DNA of 8,107 bases from JBBQZL01 sp038207745 (GCA_038207745.1 JBBQZL010000128.1:1-8107), one strand, 5' to 3'. Shown: positions 1 to 7,370, counted from the stretch's first letter. The notes: generated from the sequence alone by a model not told the origin. A program made the numbers and translations.

Positions 1-2
1 AG

Positions 3-737
3 ATCTGGGACGCGGAGATCGCCGACGGCATTTCAGAGGGCAACCTGCTGATGTTCGCGCACGGTTTCGCGATCCATTTTGACCAGATCGCGCCCCCCGC
101 AGGCGTCGATGTCGGAATGGTCGCCCCGAAGGGCCCAGGGCACCTGGTCCGCCGTCAGTACGAGGACGGACAGGGCGTGCCCTGCCTGATGGCGGTCCAT
201 CAGGACGCCACAGGCCGCGCACACGACCTCGTCCTCGCCTATGCCTCCGGAATCGGCGGTGGCCGGGCAGGCATCATCGAGACAACCTTCAAGGATGAGT
301 GCGAGACCGATCTATTCGGCGAGCAGGCCGTGCTGTGTGGCGGCGCCTCCGAACTGGTCAAGGCGGGCTTCGAGACGCTGGTCGAGGCCGGGTATGACCC
401 GCGCCTTGCCTACTTCGAGTGTCTGCATGAGCTGAAGCTGATCGTCGACCTGATGTACGAGAAGGGCATCCAGGGCATGCGCTACTCGATATCCAACACC
501 GCCGAATACGGCGACATGACGCGCGGCAAGCGAGTGATCGGGCCGGAGTCGCGCGCGGCGATGAAGCAGATCCTCAGCGAGATCCAGTCGGGCGAGTTCG
601 CCCGCGAGTGGATCGCCGAGAACCGGGCCGGTGGAGAGAACTTCGACCGGATGCGCCAGGAGGGCGTCGACCACCAGGTCGAAAAGGTCGGCGGCGACCT
701 TCGCTCGATGATGCCCTGGATCGACACCGAGTTCTAG
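3..737 (+). CDS. ilvC: Ketol-acid reductoisomerase, class I (5'-truncated by window edge)
   Basis: IlvC converts 2-acetolactate or 2-aceto-2-hydroxybutyrate, with NADPH and Mg2+, to the dihydroxy acids of valine/leucine and isoleucine synthesis in the cytoplasm. The frame is open from base 3, leaving 244 codons of the roughly 330-340 usual for class I enzymes; the start and the Rossmann GxGxxG lie off the left edge. Visible family signatures are FAHGFAIHF (codons from 54), GPGHLVRRQY, the metal-binding DLFGE (Asp codon 309, Glu codon 321), the second acidic pair in YFECLHE (Glu codons 417 and 429), the substrate-loop SISNTAEYGD, and the C-terminal LRSMMPWI. The single C-terminal knotted domain makes this the short class I form, not the duplicated class II form of enterobacteria. 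The stop TAG at 735-737 is followed by a strong terminator, so ilvC probably ends its transcription unit. Identity is very secure. Confidence 0.97.
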   Translation: MWDAEIADGISEGNLLMFAHGFAIHFDQIAPPAGVDVGMVAPKGPGHLVRRQYEDGQGVPCLMAVHQDATGRAHDLVLAYASGIGGGRAGIIETTFKDECETDLFGEQAVLCGGASELVKAGFETLVEAGYDPRLAYFECLHELKLIVDLMYEKGIQGMRYSISNTAEYGDMTRGKRVIGPESRAAMKQILSEIQSGEFAREWIAENRAGGENFDRMRQEGVDHQVEKVGGDLRSMMPWIDTEF

Positions 738-787
738 AGCGGCACCGAGTCTCAGGGAGTCGGTCGGGAGTGCCGGTTCTCGAATGA

Positions 788-823
788 AAAAGCCCCGGCG
801 CCGGATTCGGAGCCGGGGCTTTT
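788..823. terminator. Bidirectional intrinsic terminator between ilvC and the cupin gene
   Basis: A perfect 12-bp inverted repeat (aaaagccccggc at 788-799, gccggggctttt at 812-823) encloses a 12-base loop in which ccg/cgg (801-803, 808-810) can pair further. The stem has an A-tract on one side and a T-tract on the other, so both strands read as GC stem plus U-run. It lies 51 bases after the ilvC stop and 27 bases beyond the end of the convergent cupin gene, and plausibly serves both. Confidence 0.9.
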
Positions 824-849
824 CTGTGCCGAAGAACGAGTGATTGCCG

Positions 850-1266
850 CTAGTCGGCGATCGGCCCGCCGAAACCGTCATCGCCCTCGGGGTGCTGACC
901 ATCGCGGCCGACGTATCCACCCTTGGCGCCGACTACGACGTAGACGGCTTCCTGGTCCTTGCTGTGATTTCGGACTGTCCGGACGGTCGCTGCGTCCACT
1001 CTTGCCACGCCACCCTCACCGAGGGTGTGTTTGGCACCGTCGCCGAACTCCATCTCGATCTCGCCCCGATGGACGAAGTACAGCTCCTCCTGTTGATCAT
1101 GGAAGTGGCTGCCGGTCGCATATGAGGGCGGAATCACGATCGCATTGACGCCGAACTCCTTGACGTCGAGGTCCTTGCGGATCTTGCGGAATCCGAATCC
1201 CTCGCCAAGATCGTCGAGATCGGCGACGGCATAGCCGTCGCCGATCTCGATTCCCTTTTCACTCAT
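850..1266 (-). CDS. Small single-domain cupin protein
   Basis: This 138-residue protein is a stand-alone cupin beta-barrel of unknown substrate. Cupin motif 1 is clear: G52-S-H54-F-H56 followed by E61 in EELYFV and then G68, giving the His-x-His-x4-Glu metal-ligand set. Motif 2 is present as GEGGVARVDAATVRTVRN (83-100), but Arg96 stands where the fourth-ligand histidine usually sits. The tail contains VYVVVGAKGGYVGRD, a pattern I associate with small actinobacterial cupins. The ATG start is supported by GGGAG on the minus strand (1275-1279), 8 bases upstream. It lies 19 bases downstream of the DUF4389 gene, so the two are probably co-transcribed. It could be a dioxygenase-like, isomerase or small-molecule-binding cupin; the sequence does not decide. 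The fold is secure, the function is not. Confidence 0.87.
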   Translation of the reverse strand: MSEKGIEIGDGYAVADLDDLGEGFGFRKIRKDLDVKEFGVNAIVIPPSYATGSHFHDQQEELYFVHRGEIEMEFGDGAKHTLGEGGVARVDAATVRTVRNHSKDQEAVYVVVGAKGGYVGRDGQHPEGDDGFGGPIAD

Positions 1267-1274
1267 CTGATTGT

Positions 1275-1279
1275 CTCCC
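1275..1279 (-). promoter_or_regulatory. Ribosome binding site of the cupin gene
   Basis: The minus strand reads GGGAG, then 8 bases, then ATG. It lies inside the 19-base gap between the DUF4389 stop and the cupin start, supporting independent initiation within a two-gene transcript. Confidence 0.65.
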
Positions 1280-1285
1280 GCCGCT

Positions 1286-1936
1286 CTAGGCGAGCGGAGG
1301 TGCCGGCGCAGCCGGAGCAGCAGGCGGGGCCGGCGCTGCAGGCGCCGCCGCGGCCGTCGCGGTATAGCCCTCGTCGCCGACCGGCGGGTATGCGTCGGTC
1401 AGGTAGAGGAGCGCGTATGCCGTCACCCGGGCCCCCCACGTGTTTACGAAGGCCAATGCGTCATGGACCCCCTTTGGCTGGTAGCCGCGGAAGACGATCG
1501 TGAACCAGGCAACGCCCGCTGCGCCGCTTTGGAGGGCGGAAATCCCGACATACAGGAGCACATACAGCGGGACCATCAGGATGAACCGGAAGAAGACCTT
1601 CGCCCGGCTCTGGCGCTCCATCGGGCCGATATTCACGCGCACGGGATAAGCCGGCTCCTCGCCAAATCCGAACGGTGGCCACTCATCAGTCTGGAGCGTG
1701 ATCCAGGCACTGACGCGGGTATGGAAGCGGAGGAAACCCGAGTTGAATCGGTACATGCCCTCCGGGTATTTCGCCGTGAACAGCAGCGCAAACCACGCGA
1801 TCAGGGTTACGACTGCCGCCGCAATCGCGTAGATGAACCAGACGATGAACCACGGAATCGCCAGGAGATAGCGGAAAAAGACGGTTACGCGATTGCGATC
1901 ACGCAGGTAGTCCGCCTCATAGGTGACTGGGTACAA
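1286..1936 (-). CDS. DUF4389-type membrane protein with two internal repeats
   Basis: This 216-residue protein contains two copies of one module, about residues 17-89 and 112-187. Each has an FFR-x-(I/L)L-x-(I/V)P opening, a long hydrophobic helical stretch (roughly 20-53 and 115-148), a (L/I)(L/V)F-x(3)YP or YQP turn, an aromatic helix, and a closing TD-x-(W/Y)PP (TDEWPPF, TDAYPPV). This matches the pattern of the DUF4389 family, whose biochemical role is unknown. The C-terminus (193-216) is a low-complexity Ala/Pro tail, probably disordered. The start is TTG, chosen because AGAAGGAG sits 6 bases upstream and no in-frame ATG gives a family-like N-terminus; the open frame continues upstream but reads into the divergent aminotransferase. 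It is the first gene of a likely two-gene unit with the cupin. Confidence 0.82.
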   Translation of the reverse strand: MYPVTYEADYLRDRNRVTVFFRYLLAIPWFIVWFIYAIAAAVVTLIAWFALLFTAKYPEGMYRFNSGFLRFHTRVSAWITLQTDEWPPFGFGEEPAYPVRVNIGPMERQSRAKVFFRFILMVPLYVLLYVGISALQSGAAGVAWFTIVFRGYQPKGVHDALAFVNTWGARVTAYALLYLTDAYPPVGDEGYTATAAAAPAAPAPPAAPAAPAPPLA

Positions 1937-2044
1937 GGTGTGCTCCTTCTCTGTATGAATCTGCCCGCATCGCGCGGACGCCGCAAGCCTACCCAGAGGG
2001 TCGGAAGTAGTCCACCCGTTCGGTTCAATAACCTGCGGCGCCCG
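1937..2044. promoter_or_regulatory. Divergent intergenic region, DUF4389 / aminotransferase
   Basis: These 108 bases must hold the promoters of both divergent units. On the plus strand there is no recognisable SD before the ATG at 2045. A weak -10-like TTCAAT (2024-2029) lies within a small inverted repeat ggtt-caat-aacc (2022-2033), and no matching -35 was found. If it is used, the 5' leader would be only about 9 bases. No convincing minus-strand promoter pair was found. Confidence 0.35.
1943..1950 (-). promoter_or_regulatory. Strong Shine-Dalgarno that fixes a TTG start
   Basis: The minus strand reads AGAAGGAG followed by 6 bases and TTG at 1936-1934. It decides the start of the DUF4389 gene against the much longer open frame extending upstream. 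Confidence 0.75.
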
Positions 2045-3241
2045 ATGACGACAAATCCGAACATCTTCAACAAGCAGTACCTGGTGACCGCAGGGCCGAC
2101 GCCTCTGCCCCCGTCGGTCAGCCAGGTGATGGCGGAGCCGATCCTCTATCACCGCGCCCCGGCCTTCATCGAGATCTACGAGCGTGCTCTCGGCAATCTG
2201 AAGACCGTTTTCCAGACAGGGAACGACGTGCTCGTCTTCGCCTCCTCGGGCTCCGGAGCACTCGAGTCCGCCGTCGCCAACCTGACCCTGCCCGGTGAAC
2301 CGGCCGTCGTCGCCTCCGCCGGAAAGTTCGGCGAGCGCTGGGCCGAGCTCTGCGGCGCCTATGGCACGGATATGACCCATCTCGAGTTCGAGTGGGGGAC
2401 GAAGATCGACCCTGGTCGGGTCGATTCCACCCTCGCGGCCCTCGAGAGGCCGGCACGGGCGCTATTTGTGACCCAGTCCGAGACATCGACAGGCGTCGTC
2501 CATGACATCAGGACGCTTGCCGAGGTTGCCCGCAGGCACGACACGATCTTGGTCGTCGACGCCGTATCCGGCCTCGGCGCGATAGACCTGCCGCAGGATG
2601 AGTGGGGAGTGGACGTGGTCGTCTCGGGTTCGCAGAAGTCGCTGATGTGTCCTCCCGGCCTTGGCTTCGCATCCGTCTCGCAGCGAGCTCTCGATGCCGC
2701 CGCCGAGAACCCGGGTCGCCGCTATTACTTCGATTGGAACAAGGCGGCAAAGGGCCAGCGTCAGCAGCCTGCAAACAGCCCGTTCACGCCTGCCGTGACG
2801 CTCTGGATGGCTCTCGATACGGCCCTGACGATGATTCTCGAGGAAGGTCTCGACAATGTCTTTGCGCGCCACGCGATCCTCGCCCGGGCCGCACGGGCGG
2901 GCGTTGCCGCAATCGGGTTGGAGCGATTCGGTCCGGATGACGTTGGCGCGAATGTCGTAACCGCCGCCCGCCTGCCCGGGTCGATCGACGGCGGCACGGT
3001 GCCGAAGTCGATGCGCGATCAGATGGGAGTCACGATCGCCGGGGGCCAGAATCAGCTGAAGGGCAAGATCGTCCGGATCGCCCACTGCGGCTATTACGGA
3101 GCCTTCGACATCGTCGTCGCACTGAGTGCGCTCGAGATGGCGATGCGGAGATTGGGCCACGAGTGTGAGCCCGGCGCCGCAGTCGGTGCAGCCGAGAGCG
3201 TCTTCGAACTCGCCGGCGCACCGGCGGAGCCCGTCGCGTGA
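2045..3241 (+). CDS. Class V PLP-dependent aminotransferase (alanine/serine-glyoxylate type; candidate phosphoserine aminotransferase)
   Basis: This 398-residue protein has the full length of the alanine-glyoxylate/serine-pyruvate branch of fold-type I class V aminotransferases. Visible signatures are the N-terminal VTAGPTPLPPSV, the phosphate-cup SSGSGALES (67-75), TSTGVVHD (147-154), the cofactor-ring aspartate in VVDAVSGLGA (Asp172), and the Schiff-base lysine in SGSQKSLMCPPG (Lys198). It lacks the usual look of SerC, but its stop overlaps the serA start by 4 bases, so translation is probably coupled. By context it may transaminate 3-phosphohydroxypyruvate to phosphoserine with glutamate, a role class V enzymes outside the SerC family are known to take; serine- or alanine-glyoxylate transamination is the main alternative. 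The ATG at 2045 fits the family N-terminus. No SD is evident, suggesting leaderless or short-leader translation. The catalytic class is secure, the substrate inferred. Confidence 0.9.
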   Translation: MTTNPNIFNKQYLVTAGPTPLPPSVSQVMAEPILYHRAPAFIEIYERALGNLKTVFQTGNDVLVFASSGSGALESAVANLTLPGEPAVVASAGKFGERWAELCGAYGTDMTHLEFEWGTKIDPGRVDSTLAALERPARALFVTQSETSTGVVHDIRTLAEVARRHDTILVVDAVSGLGAIDLPQDEWGVDVVVSGSQKSLMCPPGLGFASVSQRALDAAAENPGRRYYFDWNKAAKGQRQQPANSPFTPAVTLWMALDTALTMILEEGLDNVFARHAILARAARAGVAAIGLERFGPDDVGANVVTAARLPGSIDGGTVPKSMRDQMGVTIAGGQNQLKGKIVRIAHCGYYGAFDIVVALSALEMAMRRLGHECEPGAAVGAAESVFELAGAPAEPVA

Positions 3242-4842
3242 GTGATGCTGCCGGCGGGACCCCGAGGGTTCTGGTCAAGGAGAAGATCGCTGACTCGGGC
3301 ATCGACCTGCTGAGGGAGCACTTCGACGTCGATCTCGGCTTCGAGATGGACGCCGGCGAGCTGGCCGGGAAGATCGGGGACTACGACGCGATCCTGATCC
3401 GCTCGGGGACAAAGATGACAGCTGACCTGATCGAGCGTGGCACCCGCCTCAAGGTGATCGGTCGCGCAGGCACGGGGGTCGACAACGTCGACATCCCTGC
3501 CGCCACGAAGCGCGGGATCATCGTCGCCAATGCGCCGGAATCCAACTCCGTGGCCGCCGCAGAACACTCAATGGCACTCGCCCTGGCTCTTGCCCGAAAC
3601 ATTCCACGTGCCGACGCCTCGCTTGCCGCCGGAAGGTGGGAGCGGTCGAGCTTCAAGGGCTCCGAGCTGTACGGCAAGACCCTCGGGGTCTTCGGATTCG
3701 GCCGGATCGGGCAGCTTGTCGCCAAGCGCGCCCAATCCTTCGACATGGATGTGATCGCCTTCGACAAGTTTGTCTCCGCCGAGCGCTTTCGCGAGCTGGG
3801 CGTCGAGGGCGCCGCAACGCCGGATGAGGTCTACGAGCGGGCAGACTTCATCACCCTGCATCTGCCGAAGACGCCTGAGACGATCGGGTGGATCAACGCC
3901 GACTCGATCGCAAAGATGCGCGACGGCGTCCGGATCATCAACTGTGCGCGAGGCGAGCTGGTCGATCTCGACGACCTCCTGGCCGGCCTCGAGTCCGGCA
4001 AGGTTGGCGGCGCGGCGCTTGACGTCTTCCCCGAGGAGCCATTCACCGAGCATCCGCTCTTCGGCCGGCCTGACGTCGTTGTGACTCCGCATCTCGGAGC
4101 CTCGACCGCTGAGGCGCAGGACCGCGCCGGCATCGTCACCGCCGAGCAGGTGACGGCCGCGCTGACCGGTGCGGTGGTCACCAACGCGGTCAACATCGCC
4201 GCGATGCGCCCAGAGTCGATGGAGGCACTTGCACCGTTCGTGCCGCTCTGCGAGCGTCTCGGCCGTCTGGCCCAGGCACTTGACACCGGCTCGATCGACA
4301 AGGTCGAGGTGGAGTTCCGCGGCAGGCTGGCCGATCACGACACCCGTCTTCTCGGCATCGCTGTTCTGGTCGGGATCCTCTCGGGGCACACCGAGGAGCA
4401 GGTGAATCTGGTCAATGCCCCGCAGATGGCGGAGGCCCGGGGGATCGAGGTCGTCGAGATGCGGGAGTCCACGTCGGCGGATTTCACCGAGCTGGTGACG
4501 GTCAGGATCGAGTCCGGGGGCGAGACGATCGAGGTCGCGGGCACCGGCGTCGGACCGCGAAAGGACCCCTACCTCGTTTCGGTCTGGGGCGAGAGCTTCT
4601 ATCTGCCCTTCGGCGATCACGTTTCCGTCCTCCGCTACACCGACCAGCCGGGAATGATCGGCACGGTCGGCTCGAAGCTCGGCGAGGAGGGCGTAAACAT
4701 CATCTCGGCCGCGGTCGGGGCCGCATCGGGCGTGCGCCAGGCCGTGATGGCACTGACCACGGACGCCCCCGTTTCCCCATCGACGATCGAGAAGATCGTC
4801 CTGCTGGAGGGTTTCGAGACCGGCCGCTCAGTTGATTTCTAG
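3238..4842 (+). CDS. serA: D-3-phosphoglycerate dehydrogenase, long ASB-ACT form
   Basis: SerA oxidises 3-phosphoglycerate to 3-phosphohydroxypyruvate with NAD+, the first committed step of serine synthesis. The 534 residues match the long type. Residues about 1-100 and 290-315 form the substrate domain, with GRAGTGVDNVD at 75-85. The NAD-binding domain has GFGRIG (153-158) and the ribose-binding Asp176. The catalytic triad is Arg238 (NCARGE), Glu267 (DVFPEEP) and His285 (TPHLGAST). An intervening ASB domain spans about 318-455. A C-terminal ACT domain (about 462-534, with TDQPGMIG and GVNIISA) usually mediates feedback inhibition by serine. The GTG start at 3238 overlaps the aminotransferase stop (GTGA), and GGAG at 3226-3229 lies 8 bases upstream. 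No key residue is missing. Confidence 0.97.
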   Translation: MSDAAGGTPRVLVKEKIADSGIDLLREHFDVDLGFEMDAGELAGKIGDYDAILIRSGTKMTADLIERGTRLKVIGRAGTGVDNVDIPAATKRGIIVANAPESNSVAAAEHSMALALALARNIPRADASLAAGRWERSSFKGSELYGKTLGVFGFGRIGQLVAKRAQSFDMDVIAFDKFVSAERFRELGVEGAATPDEVYERADFITLHLPKTPETIGWINADSIAKMRDGVRIINCARGELVDLDDLLAGLESGKVGGAALDVFPEEPFTEHPLFGRPDVVVTPHLGASTAEAQDRAGIVTAEQVTAALTGAVVTNAVNIAAMRPESMEALAPFVPLCERLGRLAQALDTGSIDKVEVEFRGRLADHDTRLLGIAVLVGILSGHTEEQVNLVNAPQMAEARGIEVVEMRESTSADFTELVTVRIESGGETIEVAGTGVGPRKDPYLVSVWGESFYLPFGDHVSVLRYTDQPGMIGTVGSKLGEEGVNIISAAVGAASGVRQAVMALTTDAPVSPSTIEKIVLLEGFETGRSVDF

Positions 4843-4861
4843 GCCCGCCACGCTGCGTCGC

Positions 4862-4867
4862 TAGGCT
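4862..4867 (+). promoter_or_regulatory. Possible -10 element for leaderless transcription of the MDR gene
   Basis: TAGGCT fits the actinobacterial TAnnnT -10 form and ends 8 bases before the ATG at 4876, which would place transcription start at or just before the start codon. No SD precedes this ATG, consistent with leaderless translation, but no convincing -35 hexamer was found at 16-18 bases spacing. Readthrough from serA, only 33 bases upstream, is an equally good explanation. Confidence 0.35.
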
Positions 4868-4875
4868 GACCCGAT

Positions 4876-5910
4876 ATGCGTGCGCTCGTACAGACAGGCA
4901 ATGGCGGGGTGGAGGTCCTCGAGGTCGAGGAGCGTCCTGATCCGGAAGTCGGGCCGACGCAGATCCGGATCGCTGTTCGTGCTTCCGGTCTCAACTTCGC
5001 CGACACGATGGCTCGCGTCGGGCTCTATCCCGATGCACCGAAACCACCCGCGGTCCTCGGATATGAGGTGGCGGGAGAGGTCGAGTCGGTCGGCGTCGAG
5101 GTCGCTGATTTTGCGGTCGGCGATCGGGTAATGGCCGGAACACGCTTTGGCGGCCATGCCTCGATGGTCAGCATCAACTCCGACCAGGCACTTCCGCTGC
5201 CGGACTCATTTGGCTTTGAGCAGGGAGCTGCGTTCCCGGTCAATTACGGAACCGCTTATGCCGCGCTTGTTGTGATGGGCGGCCTCAAGCCCGGCGAGCG
5301 GGTGCTGATTCACGCCGCAGCGGGTGGAGTGGGCATTGCCGCAACCCAGATCGCCCGCAACATCGGCGCCGAGATCTTCGGCACCTCTTCGGCTTCGAAG
5401 CACGACGCGATCCGCGCCCAGGGTGTTGATCACGCGATCGATTACCGCTCGATGGATTTCGAGAAGGAGATCAACCGGATCACCGATGGAGTCGGAGTCG
5501 ACCTGGTGATGGATGCGATCGGACCGAGCTCGTTTCGCAAGGACTACCGGCTCCTGAGGCCCGGTGGGCGACTGGTGATGTTCGGTCTCTCGGAGGCAAC
5601 CACCGACGGACGTCGTGACCTCGTCAGCGCAGTCAAGAGCCTCGTGAAGATGCCGCTGGCGACGATGCCCTGGTGGAAGAGCCTTCAGATGATCAGCGAG
5701 AACAAGGGCGTCTTCGGTCTCAACATGTTGAGCTGGTGGGACCGGGAGAAGAGCCTCGGCCGACTCACCGAGCCCCTGATGGAGGATCTCAACGCGGGCC
5801 GGCTCGTGCCGGTGATCGCCGGCACCTTCCCGTTCGAGCAGGCAGGCGAGGCCCATAAGATGATCGCCGAGCGCAGGAACATCGGCAAGGTCGTCCTGAC
5901 TCCCGGCTAA
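4876..5910 (+). CDS. Zinc-independent MDR protein, quinone oxidoreductase / VAT-1-like
   Basis: This 344-residue protein is a medium-chain dehydrogenase/reductase with a GroES-like N-terminal domain (about 1-125) and a Rossmann domain carrying AAAGGVGIAATQIA (147-160) for NADPH. I see no cysteine anywhere in it, so neither the catalytic nor the structural zinc of alcohol dehydrogenases can be present; this places it with quinone oxidoreductases. SGLNFADTMARVGLYP (38-52) and GYEVAGEVE (62-70) are typical of that branch. An insertion-like stretch with MPWWKSLQM and ENKGVFGLNML (about 264-285) recalls the VAT-1 homologue subgroup. A likely reaction is NADPH-dependent reduction of quinones or enones; the true substrate is unknown. 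It lies 33 bases after serA, and its stop interleaves with that of the convergent MFS gene. Confidence 0.88.
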   Translation: MRALVQTGNGGVEVLEVEERPDPEVGPTQIRIAVRASGLNFADTMARVGLYPDAPKPPAVLGYEVAGEVESVGVEVADFAVGDRVMAGTRFGGHASMVSINSDQALPLPDSFGFEQGAAFPVNYGTAYAALVVMGGLKPGERVLIHAAAGGVGIAATQIARNIGAEIFGTSSASKHDAIRAQGVDHAIDYRSMDFEKEINRITDGVGVDLVMDAIGPSSFRKDYRLLRPGGRLVMFGLSEATTDGRRDLVSAVKSLVKMPLATMPWWKSLQMISENKGVFGLNMLSWWDREKSLGRLTEPLMEDLNAGRLVPVIAGTFPFEQAGEAHKMIAERRNIGKVVLTPG

Positions 5911-7358
5911 TCGGCCGAGGCCGAGGCCACGACCGGTTCCGCCAGGGCCGGTTCCGCCTCGGCGTCGCGACCCTTGTTGCCGACGAACAGCAGGGTGAGG
6001 AGAAGGCCGACCGCCGCGAGCATGAAGTCGAGCCGGAAGGCCGCGTCGAGGCCGTCGACGAAGTTGTCGTGCGAGGCAAAGACTGTGGTGGTCAGGCCAA
6101 GGCCGATCGAGCCGCCGGCGATCTGGAACATGTAGATGATCCCGCCGGCGAGGCTGGTCTGGGACTCATCCACGGAGGTGACCCCGGCTGTGGTCGTTGC
6201 CGCATAGAAGAGCCCGATACCGACCCCGAGCACGACCATGCCGACGACAAGCGAGTCGTAGGCGGAGTTCTGGCCGACCAGCGAGAAGAGCAGCGGCGCG
6301 ATCGTGATGCAGAGCGCGCCCATCGAAACGATCGGCTTCGGCCCGATCCGGTTGTAGAGCGGCCCCGATATGAACGAGACGATGGCAAAGACCCCCAGGA
6401 AGGGCAGGATCCCGAGTCCCGCGTCAAGCGCCGAATAGCCGAGCTGCTTTTCCATGAACTGGGGCAGGTAGAGCAGGGAGGCAAAGAAGGTGGCTGACAT
6501 GAAGAGGATCGCGATGCAGGATGCGGTGAAGCTCCGGTTCTTCATCATCTCCCGGGGCACCAGGGCCCTGGCGCCTGCCCGCCGCTCCAGCGGCACGAAG
6601 ATGATCAGCAGGATCGCGGCCAGCCCGAGCAGGAAGAGGATCCGCGGGTCGCCCCATCCCCAGTCGGTGACCTGGTCGAGCGCGACCAGCAGCGCGACCA
6701 GACCGAACGAGAGCGTCGCCACTCCGACGTAGTCGATCCGCTCGCCGGGATCCTCCGGGCGCGGCTGATGGACCAGGAAGTAGGTCACGGTGATCGCGAA
6801 AAGGGCGATCGGGACGTTGAGGTAGAGGATCCAGCGCCAGCTCGCCTCGTCGGTGAGGAATCCGCCGATCAGCGGGCCGACCGCGTTCCCGAGGCCGGCC
6901 GCGCCGAGGATCAGGCCCCCTGCCAATCCAGCGCGTTCCTTTGGGAGCGCGGCGTAGGTCATGCCGAGGATCGCAGGCCACATCAGCGCACCGCCGATGC
7001 CCATCAGGACCCGGCAGACGATCAGCCAAGTCTCTGTCTGCGCCGCGCCCCCAAGCGCCGAGAAGACCGCAAAGATCCCGGCGCCGACAAAGAAGATCTC
7101 CCGCCGTCCGAACATGTCCGCGAGCCGCCCGCCGGTGACGATCAGGACGCCGAAGGTCAATGCGTAGGCGTTGATCACCCACTGGATCGTCGTGATCGAG
7201 GTATCGAACTCCCTCTCCATCGCGGGCAGCGCGACATTCATCGCCGAGAAGTCATTTGCGATGACCAGGACGCTGAGGCCCATCCCGAAGAGCGCGAGCC
7301 AGGCGCTTCGACTGATCGGCGCTTGCTTCGGCGACAGGGATTCTGGCGATGACTGCAT
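5907..7358 (-). CDS. MFS multidrug efflux transporter, DHA2 (EmrB/QacA-like, 14-TM)
   Basis: This 483-residue inner-membrane protein resembles proton-driven drug antiporters of the EmrB/QacA family. TM1 (about 19-46) carries Asp36 followed by NVALP, the acidic TM1 position of this family. Motif A, GGRLADMFGRRE, is at 76-87 and the antiporter motif C, GAAGLGNAVGPLIGG, at 152-166 in TM5. Hydrophobic segments continue to about 460, followed by a short Ala/Glu-rich cytosolic tail; length and spacing fit 14 TM helices. The ATG at 7358-7356 is chosen because GGAGAG lies 6 bases upstream and a short hydrophilic N-terminus precedes TM1; the open frame extends further upstream but would read through the leuA leader. 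Substrate is unknown; drug or metabolite export are both possible. It overlaps the MDR gene by 3 bases in convergent orientation, leaving no room for a terminator. Confidence 0.92.
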   Translation of the reverse strand: MQSSPESLSPKQAPISRSAWLALFGMGLSVLVIANDFSAMNVALPAMEREFDTSITTIQWVINAYALTFGVLIVTGGRLADMFGRREIFFVGAGIFAVFSALGGAAQTETWLIVCRVLMGIGGALMWPAILGMTYAALPKERAGLAGGLILGAAGLGNAVGPLIGGFLTDEASWRWILYLNVPIALFAITVTYFLVHQPRPEDPGERIDYVGVATLSFGLVALLVALDQVTDWGWGDPRILFLLGLAAILLIIFVPLERRAGARALVPREMMKNRSFTASCIAILFMSATFFASLLYLPQFMEKQLGYSALDAGLGILPFLGVFAIVSFISGPLYNRIGPKPIVSMGALCITIAPLLFSLVGQNSAYDSLVVGMVVLGVGIGLFYAATTTAGVTSVDESQTSLAGGIIYMFQIAGGSIGLGLTTTVFASHDNFVDGLDAAFRLDFMLAAVGLLLTLLFVGNKGRDAEAEPALAEPVVASASAD

Positions 7359-7364
7359 CTGAAT

Positions 7365-7370
7365 CTCTCC
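7365..7370 (-). promoter_or_regulatory. Ribosome binding site of the MFS gene
   Basis: The minus strand reads GGAGAG, then 6 bases, then ATG at 7358-7356. It fixes the start of the transporter against the longer upstream open frame. Confidence 0.7.

Noticed and set aside
1271..2044. In-frame plus-strand extension that would lengthen the aminotransferase to 656 residues
   Set aside because: The upstream residues are Arg-rich and family-unlike, lie antisense to the DUF4389 gene, and the aminotransferase family N-terminus begins at ATG 2045.
1937..2380. Upstream extension of the DUF4389 minus-strand frame
   Set aside because: It reads antisense into the aminotransferase; a strong SD before TTG 1936 and a family-like N-terminus fix the start there.
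2462..3160. Minus-strand open frame opposite the aminotransferase
   Set aside because: No domain or SD recognised; composition is that of an antisense shadow of a well-supported gene.
3568..4620. Long minus-strand open frame of 350 codons opposite serA
   Set aside because: It is a shadow of a high-GC gene: His/Arg/Asp/Leu-rich, no recognisable domain, while the plus-strand SerA is complete with all catalytic residues.
4832..4867. TTGATT as a -35 for the MDR gene
   Set aside because: It is 24 bases from TAGGCT, too far for a normal promoter spacer.
6069..7352. Plus-strand open frames opposite the MFS gene
   Set aside because: They are highly charged, repeat-like translations of antisense transmembrane codons; no family features.
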